Assembly (NCBI RefSeq): GCF_016908415.1
Contig: NZ_JAFBDW010000003.1
Span: 310,001-374,000 of the forward strand
Source: Caldicoprobacter guelmensis
GTDB lineage: Bacteria > Bacillota > Clostridia > Caldicoprobacterales > Caldicoprobacteraceae
DNA: 64,000 bases
Direction of reading: 5' to 3'
Position 1 is the stretch's first letter. The number at the start of each line of letters is the position of its first letter. The notes below the pieces were generated by a model. The model had not been told where the DNA came from, searched no databases, and was given only the letters and a program-made list of their open reading frames with translations. Positions 52,891 through 60,948 of the stretch are shown here, piece after piece. A program made the translations under genes and the position numbers.

Positions 52891-53465
52891 TTATTCTTTG
52901 ATACATTTAGCCTCGAGCAGAAGTGAAGGCATGTTAATGTTATTGAAAACATCTGGGACATCAAAATGTATAAGGTGAATACTATATTCATTACCGGCCT
53001 GCTGGATATTGACAGCCACATTATTCGGAATCTGGCCTGATAGAAACTCGATGAGCTTAATGGCGTTATTACCATAGTACAATAGATGATATTCCATTTC
53101 AAAGGGAGTGTCTCCACCAATATTATACCATTTTGTACCAGCGGGTCCCATCCAACCGATGTAGACGGGTTGTATCTCATCCAGTTCTCCCTCGGGATGT
53201 GGATTTGGAGACTGGTAGCCGACAGACCAAAACCCCATCTTGTTTTTCACCATATACACCAGCACTATTTCCTGTTTGTCAGAGCTGCTCTTTATTATTT
53301 TGATCTCGTCCCCATTGGCATCAAAGTCTGATTCCAAGGGTATGACATCATAGGGATTAAGTCCAGCTCTCCTAAGCGCAAGCGAGAAGCTGTTCATCCT
53401 AAGTATGCTACACACAATTATAACAATGGTCAGAATAGATATTATTACAATACAGGTTTTTTCAT
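52891..53465 (-). pseudogene. Membrane-anchored protein of unknown function, frameshifted at an A6 run in codons 2-3
   Basis: ATG at 53463-53465 behind AAGGAG. As written it reads MKKPVL and stops. One more A in the A6 run gives MKKTCIVIISILTIVIIVCS, a typical signal anchor, followed by about 170 extracytoplasmic residues (AGLNPYDVIPLESDFDANG, WMGPAGTKWYNIGGD, LHYYGNNAIKLIEFL-like, ending LLLEAKCIKE). Without the shift the only open frame has no ribosome site. Unknown family. A neighbour of similar architecture lies downstream. Confidence 0.6.
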
Positions 53466-53489
53466 AAAAAAACGCTCCTTGTTTATTGG

Positions 53490-53822
53490 CAATGATCTGG
53501 AAATCGGGGATAGCATGGATAAATACACTGAACAATTTTGCTTTCCAGACCAAAGATTCTTATTCTGCTCACTGCCGCGTGCACAGGTACACTAGATGAA
53601 TTATATGCAACAACAGCATTATAGACACTGTCATAACCTGATGACGCTACTTTAACTGTGTGATTACCAAATATAATAATGTCTTGTAGTCCAGTCCGCT
53701 GTATAACTGTGCATAGGACTTCACCACATGAAATATGATTTACAAATAAAATAGACGGCAATATATATTCCTGCGGAAATCCCTGCCGTAATTGCTATAA
53801 TTACCAACTTCTTTTTCATACA
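53490..53822 (-). pseudogene. Small membrane-anchored gene remnant
   Basis: An ATG at about 53820 opens MKKKLVIIAITAGISAGIY then IAVYFICKSYFMW and a stop: a signal anchor without a body. A second frame (53483-53761) continues for about 90 residues but has no start or recognisable domain. The two probably belonged to one gene. No family recognised. Confidence 0.45.
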
Positions 53823-53845
53823 CAACACCACCTTTTGTTGAATGT

Positions 53846-53881
53846 GGCATTCTGCCCCTAATAAATTAGAGGCAGAATGCC
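53846..53881. other. Long hairpin between two minus-strand membrane-protein genes
   Basis: GGCATTCTGCC and GGCAGAATGCC pair, and the interior CTAAT / ATTAG continues the stem after one C-A mismatch: 16 pairs with a 2-nt tip. It lies about 50 nt after the stop of the 53932 gene. No T run follows on the minus strand. It could be a terminator, an mRNA-end stabiliser or a small mobile-repeat remnant. Confidence 0.6.
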
Positions 53882-53931
53882 GCTAGATATTTGTCAAAGT
53901 ATTTTTTTGAAGTCGAGCAGTCACATACTGT

Positions 53932-54567
53932 CTATGGATTTATGTATCTATATACGTGTAACACCCGATTATCTAATTCATCGAATAGTTTTTGCCAGTA
54001 AGCATCTTTTAAAAAACTTTTCCCCGCAGGATTCATCAATGGATTTTCCAAATATGTTGCATGTTGGTTCCTAAATTCTTGAATAACTTTTTGTATTAGA
54101 CTCAATTTTTCTTCTAGCTGGACACGATTGAAATATTCAATTAGGTAATCGGGTATTTCTATTTCATATTTGCCTCCATTTAATAGTTTAAATGTTTCCA
54201 CATAAATTACTGAGTGCATAAGCTGTATATATTGACTCGGTTCTCCTAATATGTTGTTACTGTTTCCATAAAACGCATTATAGTAATCTGTTAATTCATC
54301 AACAAAAGTCACAATTTCTTTTGCCGATTGATTTATTGGAACCAATTCTTTGACCGTTATATGTTTTTCTTCAAAAATAGGTTTAAATTGATCATATAGA
54401 TTTTCATTTTGCTTCCAAAAATAATCAACAAATTTCATATAGCAGCTTTGGTTGACAAAAGTTTCCATTCTATCCCTTTGAATTTTATAATGACCCGCTA
54501 TAACAGCCGTAGCTATAATAATCGCTAGTAAAATAAAAATAATGATGTCTTTCTTTGATACTTTCAT
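53932..54567 (-). CDS. Membrane-anchored protein of unknown function
   Basis: 211 residues from the ATG at 54565-54567 (AGGAGTGG ribosome site 9 nt upstream). One N-terminal helix (about 6-28; DIIIFILLAIIIATAVIAGHY), then a mostly helical extracytoplasmic part rich in charged and aromatic residues (FVDYFWKQNENLYDQF, FVDELTDYYNAFYG, YLIEYFNRVQLEEKLSLIQ). No motif of a known enzyme. It is the only gene in the 52-57 kb island with an intact frame from ribosome site to stop. Confidence 0.7.
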   Translation of the reverse strand: MKVSKKDIIIFILLAIIIATAVIAGHYKIQRDRMETFVNQSCYMKFVDYFWKQNENLYDQFKPIFEEKHITVKELVPINQSAKEIVTFVDELTDYYNAFYGNSNNILGEPSQYIQLMHSVIYVETFKLLNGGKYEIEIPDYLIEYFNRVQLEEKLSLIQKVIQEFRNQHATYLENPLMNPAGKSFLKDAYWQKLFDELDNRVLHVYRYINP

Positions 54568-54679
54568 GCTAGTAACCACTCCTATCCAATAATAACTTTC
54601 TTAAAAATACTCTCGATCTCCAAACATCGTCATCACTCCCCTTTGAATACGCTTAACAATACACTTTTGCTTAATACCC

Positions 54680-55222
54680 TCAGTTACCATAACTTAATGA
54701 ATAATTATTTTTTCTTAGCTCGCTTTCAAGCTTTGTGCCTATGAAAGCAGGGATGTTCACATTAATACCTTCCGTTGTGAGTGCTATATACTCATCCTCA
54801 TCTAAATAGCTTGGGCCGGTTATCCTGAATTCGTTCACTACCTCCCCGTTTTCTTTGATTTGTACATAAACACCAAAGCTGTTGCTATATACAAGTGCAA
54901 CATTTGTAATAGTCATTTCCTTATTATAATCAATATTCTTTGCAGCTTTTAGGTAGGATATCACTTTGTCCAGTGCTTGGGAGCAAGATATAATCTGTTT
55001 TTCTCTTTCAGAGGAGTCAAATTCTATATTATCCCAATTTATATGTAAGCGTAAAATAATCCACACATTGACAGGAATATCATTTTGTAGATACAAATAA
55101 ACCATTTCCAAATGGTTCTGGAAGCAATTTTCCAAACGGTTTTTAAGTTCTTCATAAAATTTGATAAATTGATCCTGGTCGGCGGTTGAGAATAGATATT
55201 TAAGGTGTGCTCCATTCGATGC
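54680..55222 (-). pseudogene. Unknown gene, 5-prime truncated
   Basis: The frame is open from a TAA at 55223 to the stop at 54680. It reads convincingly as protein from its first codons (HLKYLFSTADQDQF, IKFYEELKNRLENCF, YLYLQNDIPVNVWI, ending SELRKNNYSLSYGN), but no ATG, GTG or TTG with a ribosome site is found at its beginning; a TTG at 55133-55135 lacks one. It starts 8 nt after the broken lipoprotein gene ends. A 53-bp piece of it (55046-55098) recurs at 63264-63316. Family not recognised. Confidence 0.55.
55046..55098. repeat. 53-bp direct repeat, copy 1 (partner 63264-63316)
   Basis: 50 of 53 bases identical to 63264-63316, same orientation. Both copies encode the minus-strand peptide LYLQ-D-PVNVWIILRL. 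In copy 2 one change is silent and two are conservative (Asn to Asp, Ile to Val), so copy 2 is a remnant of a paralogous gene. Confidence 0.8.
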
Positions 55223-55230
55223 TTACCTAC

Positions 55231-56402
55231 TTACCAATCGTAAAAAATGAATTCCCCGCCATCTGGCAAGTTTGGCGTAACTTCATATTGTTCTTTTTTT
55301 TCAATGTCATAAATTATAATTTGTGATTTGGGCGACGAATCTTTTTTGAAAACTACATATTTACCATCTTCTGAAATATTCGGATAATTAACATACTCAC
55401 CTTCGAAAATCAGTTCAGGTTGGGTATCCTTTGAACTTACCAAAAAACCTTATATTTTCTCCCCTGTGCTGTATCACCTACTGTATATACTGCTCTGGAA
55501 AAATCTTTGGAATAATCCAGCCTATCAATATTAGGGTACTCTTCCCGTGTACCTTCAAAAATTATCTTTTCAATCTCTCCTTCTTTATTAAGAACATACA
55601 GCCCCTTCAATTGATCTTCCGGTTTTTTTGCTTTTTCTTGCTTCTTAACCCCTTCAATAATGATACTGTCCTTTAGAGGAATAATACCATCTATTTGGCT
55701 AACGGTCTAGCTAAAAATTGAAGATTTATAAGTATGTGGCTCTATGACAACGAGATGGCTATCCATGCTTGCTTTATTTATATTATCCACTATTACTTCA
55801 CAAGCTATTATCTTCTCCCCCCACCATACGGCACGAGCTATATTATCAAACTTGTGATAAGCTCCATTTTCCAGATTAACAACATACAGAAAACTGCCTT
55901 CATCCGGATATATTGCAGTAGTAAAAATAAGCTCCGTACCCTGCTAAGACACATAAAAATCCATTCCCCACTCTTCTTTTTCACCTATAGATACCAGTTC
56001 TCTTGTCTTTTTTGTTTTCATATCATAAATAAACACTTGTCGCTCTTGCACATATACAATTGATTCCTTTTCGGGAAGATATCTGCAAAGCCAGTACTTA
56101 CCTGAATCCATTACAGGAATAAATTGCTGTGTACCGAAGTCATATAACCCAATTTTAGACCCCCCCGTTTTCAACTGTCATTAACATTTCTGACAAATTA
56201 CCCGGAGTATTCATATCATTGGTTTTAGAAGTGGTTGTAGAATCAGTTCCAGAACTGTTTTCCTTTGTTTCCTTCGAGACAGTATCATGAATCTCATTTG
56301 GTTGAATTGCTTTCTCATTCCCGCCATTCTTATATGGCTGCAAACGTGAATTTGCACAGCCGAGTAAAAACAAACATGCTAATATAATTAAGGTTTTTTC
56401 AA
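55231..56402 (-). pseudogene. Lipoprotein with TolB-like beta-propeller repeats, at least five lesions
   Basis: Start TTG at 56400-56402 behind AAGGAG. With one more A in the A6 run it reads MKKTLIILACLFLLGCANS, a perfect lipobox. A Ser/Thr-rich linker follows, then a G7 run (about 56158-56164) where the frame shifts. WD/TolB-like strands follow (SKIGLYDFGTQQFIPV, KESIVYVQERQVFIYDMKT), then an in-frame TAG near 55945, more strands (GSFLYVVNLENGAYHKF), and a second in-frame TAG near 55708. A T6 frameshift comes near 55440, and the end reads KYVVFKKDSS and GGEFIFYDW. All parts are collinear, so this was one gene of about 385 codons. Both TAGs are one transition from CAG (Gln). Confidence 0.75.
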
Positions 56403-56434
56403 AGCCAATCTCCTTCTTACGTTCTTATTAGGGT

Positions 56435-56458
56435 AAGGTTACTGTAAGCAGTAACCTT
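56435..56458. other. Hairpin between the broken lipoprotein gene and an upstream gene fragment
   Basis: AAGGTTACTG, 4-nt loop, CAGTAACCTT. On the plus strand it is followed by ATCTTTTT, on the minus strand by no T run. It overlaps the stop of the fragment at 56457. Confidence 0.6.
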
Positions 56459-56705
56459 ATCTTTTTAAAAATACTAAAATCTCTGGAGTGGGATTATCTA
56501 ATGGCTGATTTTTTTCATCAAACAACGGAATTGAACGCATTACATGAACTTTTGCTAGTTCTGCGTCAGCAGGAAGTTCAATATTATTCTTTAAGAAGTC
56601 TTCTGCAATTTTCTTAGCAGCGTCCTCTGTTTTTGTAAATACTTTTTCTGTTTTTCCTAATTTGTAATACTGAATGCTCCTCTCAATTTTTATCTGTAGT
56701 TATTA
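56457..56705 (-). pseudogene. Unknown gene fragment without start codon
   Basis: About 82 codons from a TAA to the stop at 56457-56459. They encode an evidently real protein end: IQYYKLGKTEKVFTK, EDAAKKIAEDFLKNN, MRSIPLFDEKNQPLD, PTPEILVFLKR. No start codon with a ribosome site exists at its left edge. No family recognised. Confidence 0.5.
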
Positions 56706-56859
56706 TAAAAAATACATATTACAAATTATTTACAACATCATTACAACCTTATAACATTTATGGATATATAATCCAACAAGTTTCAACGATTTTCTATAAA
56801 TTTATTCTCTTATTCCCCAAGAAAGATCAAAAAATAAATTTATTATACCATAACGTTTT

Positions 56860-57160
56860 AATAGTACTTCTGGCAACTAATGATACATACAATGCTCCAT
56901 CGTTTATGTGTAGTTTGGAGGACGAAGCCAGCACCTATGCCGCCAAGACCAGCCGTTATTTGAATGCCACCGGTAGTAGTTTGATACGTATGAATATACT
57001 CGAGAATTGCCTGGATCGTGTTGCCACCCCACGGACCCGAGCCACCAGTATAAGTACCACTAGCATATAAACCTCTAGAACTAACTTTAAAGTTACTAAC
57101 TTTAGAATCAGCTAATATTATATCCCCGATTTCAAAAATATTTCTACATCTAATATTACC
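56860..57160 (-). pseudogene. Glycine-rich orphan gene fragment, preceded by two stop codons
   Basis: About 100 codons open from a TAGTAG (57161-57166) to the TAA at 56860-56862, with no start. Readable peptide includes IFEIGDIILADSKVSNF, GLYASGTYTGGSGPWGG, AILEYIHTYQTTTGGIQI, TAGLGGIGAGFVLQTTH. The Gly/Thr-rich core is unlike anything else in the window. I cannot name a family; a small secreted or bacteriocin-like protein is possible but unproven. Confidence 0.45.
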
Positions 57161-57459
57161 CTACTAGCGGTTTAATGCAATTTTTAATTTTATTTCTTGC
57201 ATAATTTTATTTTATATCGTATATAAGCATTATCGATTTTACTTGTGCCAAAAACTTAAATATAATGTTACATACGATAAATTCTAGTTTTATCAATTAA
57301 ACAAAATTGCCCTAAATTGTATATACAGTTAAATGATTTGTGTAATTTTTGCAAGATGTAGTATTGTATATTTCATTTTGTTATAACGTTTATCAATAAA
57401 AGTTATACCTCGTTTTATACAAGAAGTAGAAAATCCTTAAGGAAGCAGGGTGATTTAAA
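57161..57459. other. AT-rich gene-free stretch before the glutamate synthase cluster
   Basis: About 300 bases with no readable protein on either strand. It must hold the promoter of the downstream cluster, but several AT-rich -10-like hexamers compete and none has a convincing -35. An AAGGAAGCAGGG ribosome site lies just before the ATG at 57460. Confidence 0.5.
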
Positions 57460-58563
57460 ATGCTATTTCGTGAAGGTGATATAAGGATTCCATCAGGATG
57501 CGCCATATCAGGCATTATAAACAAAAAAGGCCTCCTGTTTTCAGGGGATGACATAGTAAAGTCCATCGCTCTGATGCACGAACGCTCAAACGGACTGGGG
57601 GGAGGCTTTGCTGCATACGGAATATACCCCGAATACAAGGACCTATATGCGTTTCACGTGTTCTATCACCACAGCGGCGCAAAAGAAGATACCGAGGCAT
57701 TTTTAAATAAGCATTTTGACATAAAATTGTCAGGAGAAATCCCCACCAGGAAAATCCCCTCCATAAAGGATGCTCCCATAATCTGGAGATACTTTGTCTT
57801 GCCTAAAGAAGATAAGCTCATGGAAGGGGGCCTTACCGAAGAGGAATTCGTGGTAAGGTGTGTCATGAGGATCAACTCAAGCATTGACGGCGCTTTTGTG
57901 GTATCAAGCGGAAAAAACATGGGAGTTTTCAAGGGGGTGGGGTATCCCGAAGACATAGGCGAATTTTACATGCTGGACACATACAAGGCTTACATTTGGA
58001 CGGCACACGGGAGATTCCCCACCAACACTCCCGGATGGTGGGGTGGTGCCCATCCCTTTACCCTGCTTGACTGGTCAGTGGTCCACAACGGTGAGATCTC
58101 ATCCTACGATGCAAACAGGCGGTGGGTCGAGATGTTTGGTTACAAGTGCACACTTCAGACAGACACCGAGGTCATCACCTATATATTCGACCTTTTGATA
58201 CGCAGACACCGACTCCCCCTTGATATTGTTGTAACCGCGCTGGCCGCATCGCTATGGGATGAAATAAAGAGGATGGATGACGAGAGGCAGGAACTCGTGA
58301 AAGCGATACGGGCGGTATACGGCAGTGCCCTGATCAACGGCCCATTTTCCATAATACTGGCCTGCAAAAACGGTATACTGGCTTTAAACGACAGGATAAA
58401 GCTTCGCCCGATGGTGGCGGCAACCAAAGGCGATTTTGTGTTTGTCGCCAGCGAGGAATCAGCAGTCAGAACAGTATGCCCACAACCTGACGAGGTATGG
58501 GCCCCTATGGGCGGGGAGCCAGTAATTGCTCTACTGGAAGGAGTTGAAGATATATGGCCATAA
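57460..58563 (+). CDS. Glutamate synthase glutaminase domain (class II amidotransferase, GltB1/GlxB type)
   Basis: 367-residue separate glutaminase of an archaeal-type split glutamate synthase. Class II amidotransferases use an N-terminal Cys exposed by processing; Cys14 in RIPSGCAISGI is the expected nucleophile, implying a 13-residue propeptide. Further marks: AHGRFPTNTPG (substrate Arg), DWSVVHNGEISSY and LQTDTEVI. It supplies ammonia for the FMN domain encoded next, with which it overlaps by 10 nt (ATG at 58554). Confidence 0.9.
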   Translation: MLFREGDIRIPSGCAISGIINKKGLLFSGDDIVKSIALMHERSNGLGGGFAAYGIYPEYKDLYAFHVFYHHSGAKEDTEAFLNKHFDIKLSGEIPTRKIPSIKDAPIIWRYFVLPKEDKLMEGGLTEEEFVVRCVMRINSSIDGAFVVSSGKNMGVFKGVGYPEDIGEFYMLDTYKAYIWTAHGRFPTNTPGWWGGAHPFTLLDWSVVHNGEISSYDANRRWVEMFGYKCTLQTDTEVITYIFDLLIRRHRLPLDIVVTALAASLWDEIKRMDDERQELVKAIRAVYGSALINGPFSIILACKNGILALNDRIKLRPMVAATKGDFVFVASEESAVRTVCPQPDEVWAPMGGEPVIALLEGVEDIWP

Positions 58564-60056
58564 GCCTTCTTACACCGGAATTCATAATAGAGAGAAACGA
58601 CGCGCGCTGCATAAGATGTCAGGTATGCGTAAGGCAGTGCGCAAACCTCGCACACATATATGACGAGGAAGAAGACAGGGTTTTAGCAGACGATTCCAAG
58701 TGCGTCAACTGCCACAGATGCGTAACCCTGTGCCCCACCAAGGCAATTACTATAAGAAAAAATCCCCTTGAGTTTAAAGAGAACGCCAATTGGACGGCAA
58801 CTGCTATAAGGGAAATATACAAGCAGGCTGAAACCGGGGGCATACTGCTCACCGGCATGGGCAACGATAAACCCTACCCCATATACTGGGATAGGATGCT
58901 CATAAACGCCAGCCAGGTAACCAATCCATCAATAGACCCGCTGCGCGAGCCCATGGAGCTTAAAACCTTTCTGGGGCGAAAGCCCGAAATGCTTAAGGTT
59001 GAAAACGGAAAGCTCAAAGGGAAACTGCCGCCTCAGCTGGAACTTGAAGTCCCCATCATGTTCTCAGCCATGTCGTTCGGCTCGATAAGCTTTAACGCCT
59101 GTCAAGCCCTGGCAATGGCGGCATCTGAGCTGGGCATCATGTACAACACAGGCGAAGGCGGACTTCACAAGGATTTGCGCAAATACGGCAAAAACACTAT
59201 AGTGCAGGTAGCATCGGGCAGGTTTGGCGTTGACCCAGAGTATCTAAACGCCGGAGCAGCCATTGAGATAAAAATCGGTCAGGGCGCAAAGCCTGGTATA
59301 GGGGGACATCTTCCGGGTGAAAAGGTGACCGCCCAGATATCCCAAACCAGGATGATCCCTTTAGGTTCCGATGCCATATCCCCTGCTCCCCACCACGATA
59401 TATATTCAATCGAAGACTTGCGCCAGCTCATATTCTCCCTAAAAGAAGCCACTGATTATCAGAAACCGGTAGCGGTTAAAATCGCAGCAGTCCACAACGT
59501 GGCAGCCATATGCTCGGGCATAGCAAGGGCCGGAGCCGATATAATAGCCATCGACGGGTTTAGAGGCGGCACAGGCGCTGCTCCCTTGAGGATACGGGAT
59601 AACGTTGGAATACCCATCGAGTTTGCATTAGCCGCCGTAGACACCAGGTTAAGACAGGAAGGCATAAGGAACCAGGTATCGCTGGTTTGCGCGGGAGGCA
59701 TAAGAAACAGCGCAGATGTTATAAAGGCGATAGCCCTGGGTGCCGACGCTGTCTATATTGGACAGGCGGCTTTAATTGCCATGGGATGCCACATGTGCCA
59801 GAAATGCTACACCGGCAAGTGTAACTGGGGTATAGCCACTCAGGATCCCAACCTGGTAAAAAGGCTCAATCCTGAAATTGGTGCCAGAAGGCTTGTCAAC
59901 CTCATCAAAGCCTGGGCTCACGAGATGAAGGAGATGCTGGGCGGCATGGGGATCAACGCCATCGAAAGCCTGCGTGGCAACAGGCTCATGCTGCGGGGAA
60001 TAGGGCTAACCTCTAGAGAGCTTGACATACTGGGCATAAAGGCAGCCGGAGAATGA
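58554..60056 (+). CDS. Glutamate synthase FMN/synthase domain with N-terminal ferredoxin domain
   Basis: 500 residues. Two 4Fe-4S motifs (CIRCQVCVRQC and CVNCHRCVTLCP) occupy about 20-65. The FMN-binding TIM barrel of glutamate synthase (about 150-480) has FSAMSFGSISFNACQ, NTGEGGLHKD, VASGRFGV, KPGIGGHLPGEKV, IDGFRGGTGAAP, and CHMCQKCYTGKCNWG for the 3Fe-4S-type cluster. It makes glutamate from 2-oxoglutarate and ammonia. Cotranscribed with the glutaminase gene. Confidence 0.93.
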   Translation: MAISLLTPEFIIERNDARCIRCQVCVRQCANLAHIYDEEEDRVLADDSKCVNCHRCVTLCPTKAITIRKNPLEFKENANWTATAIREIYKQAETGGILLTGMGNDKPYPIYWDRMLINASQVTNPSIDPLREPMELKTFLGRKPEMLKVENGKLKGKLPPQLELEVPIMFSAMSFGSISFNACQALAMAASELGIMYNTGEGGLHKDLRKYGKNTIVQVASGRFGVDPEYLNAGAAIEIKIGQGAKPGIGGHLPGEKVTAQISQTRMIPLGSDAISPAPHHDIYSIEDLRQLIFSLKEATDYQKPVAVKIAAVHNVAAICSGIARAGADIIAIDGFRGGTGAAPLRIRDNVGIPIEFALAAVDTRLRQEGIRNQVSLVCAGGIRNSADVIKAIALGADAVYIGQAALIAMGCHMCQKCYTGKCNWGIATQDPNLVKRLNPEIGARRLVNLIKAWAHEMKEMLGGMGINAIESLRGNRLMLRGIGLTSRELDILGIKAAGE

Positions 60057-60191
60057 GTCATAGAGGCTTTCAATATAAAATCTAGTTAACCATTACCATT
60101 CATCGCAATAAATAAAACATAACCAAAATTAATTATCACCGCACAAGACACATTTTATTAAATATCCTGGTAAAGCGAGGAGTGTTATAGA

Positions 60192-60680
60192 ATGGATAAA
60201 TCCAATATCACAGCTCCAAAGAGGATATACGCCAAGGAAGATGTGTGTATAGGATGCAGGCTGTGCGAGATTCACTGCATCGCCGCCCATTCCAAATACA
60301 GACATGACCTTATTAAGACATTTAAAAAGCTTCCCAAAAGGCCACTTCCCCGTATAGTAGTTGAAGAAGATGTACCCCTATCCTTCGGTCTTCAGTGCAG
60401 GCACTGCGATGAACCTGAATGCGTTAAAGCCTGCATAACCGGTGCTATGCAAAAAGACCCAAAAACAGGGCTGGTCATAAACGATACCGAAAGATGCATA
60501 GGGTGCTGGACCTGCATACTGGCATGCCCGTACGGCGTTATCAGGCGCGATTACACAAACAAAAAAGTGGCCTCAAAATGCGACTTTTGCCTGGAAAGCG
60601 GTTTAGAGCCGGCATGCGTTAAAAACTGCCCCAACGAGGCCCTGTATATCAAGAATACCGTTAAATCCCATGATTTGTAA
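60192..60680 (+). CDS. 4Fe-4S ferredoxin-type electron-transfer subunit
   Basis: 162 residues with four cysteine clusters: CIGCRLCEIHC, CRHCDEPECVKAC, CIGCWTCILACP and CDFCLESGLEPACVKNCP, the layout of DMSO-reductase/HycB-type subunits with up to four [4Fe-4S] centres. GAGGAG-type ribosome site before the ATG. Placed between the synthase and the FAD protein, it should pass electrons between them. Confidence 0.9.
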   Translation: MDKSNITAPKRIYAKEDVCIGCRLCEIHCIAAHSKYRHDLIKTFKKLPKRPLPRIVVEEDVPLSFGLQCRHCDEPECVKACITGAMQKDPKTGLVINDTERCIGCWTCILACPYGVIRRDYTNKKVASKCDFCLESGLEPACVKNCPNEALYIKNTVKSHDL

Positions 60681-60881
60681 AAAGTCTGGCAGACTCAATG
60701 TTTCTTGGCCAACTTGGATTCTCTGTCTAAAAACAGCGATGTTGCAATACAGCCAATGCGGCAAAACGCGGTTGTAAGTCTAAAAAATATTTTGATTGCT
60801 GCTTGTAATTTGGGAAATTCAACAAAAAGTTTTTACCACTATAAAGATAAATAAAACATTAAAAATCGTGCATTACCTGAG

Positions 60882-60901
60882 AACACTCTCGAAAAGTAGC
60901 T
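60882..60901 (-). repeat. Dispersed repeat, copy 2 (inverted relative to 52313-52332)
   Basis: Reverse complement of 52313-52332 over 20 bp, in a 268-nt intergenic region (60681-60948) that otherwise shows no readable gene. It ends about 48 bp upstream of the FAD oxidoreductase ATG. Confidence 0.7.
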
Positions 60902-60948
60902 GAGCAATACAGGCATAATAATTGATTTTGCAAAGGGGGACTTAAGAA

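Noticed and set aside
55700..55950. Amber (TAG) recoding, for example as pyrrolysine, in the propeller lipoprotein gene
   Set aside because: Both TAGs could be simple CAG-to-TAG changes and the same gene has three frameshifts. No pyrrolysine gene is in the window.
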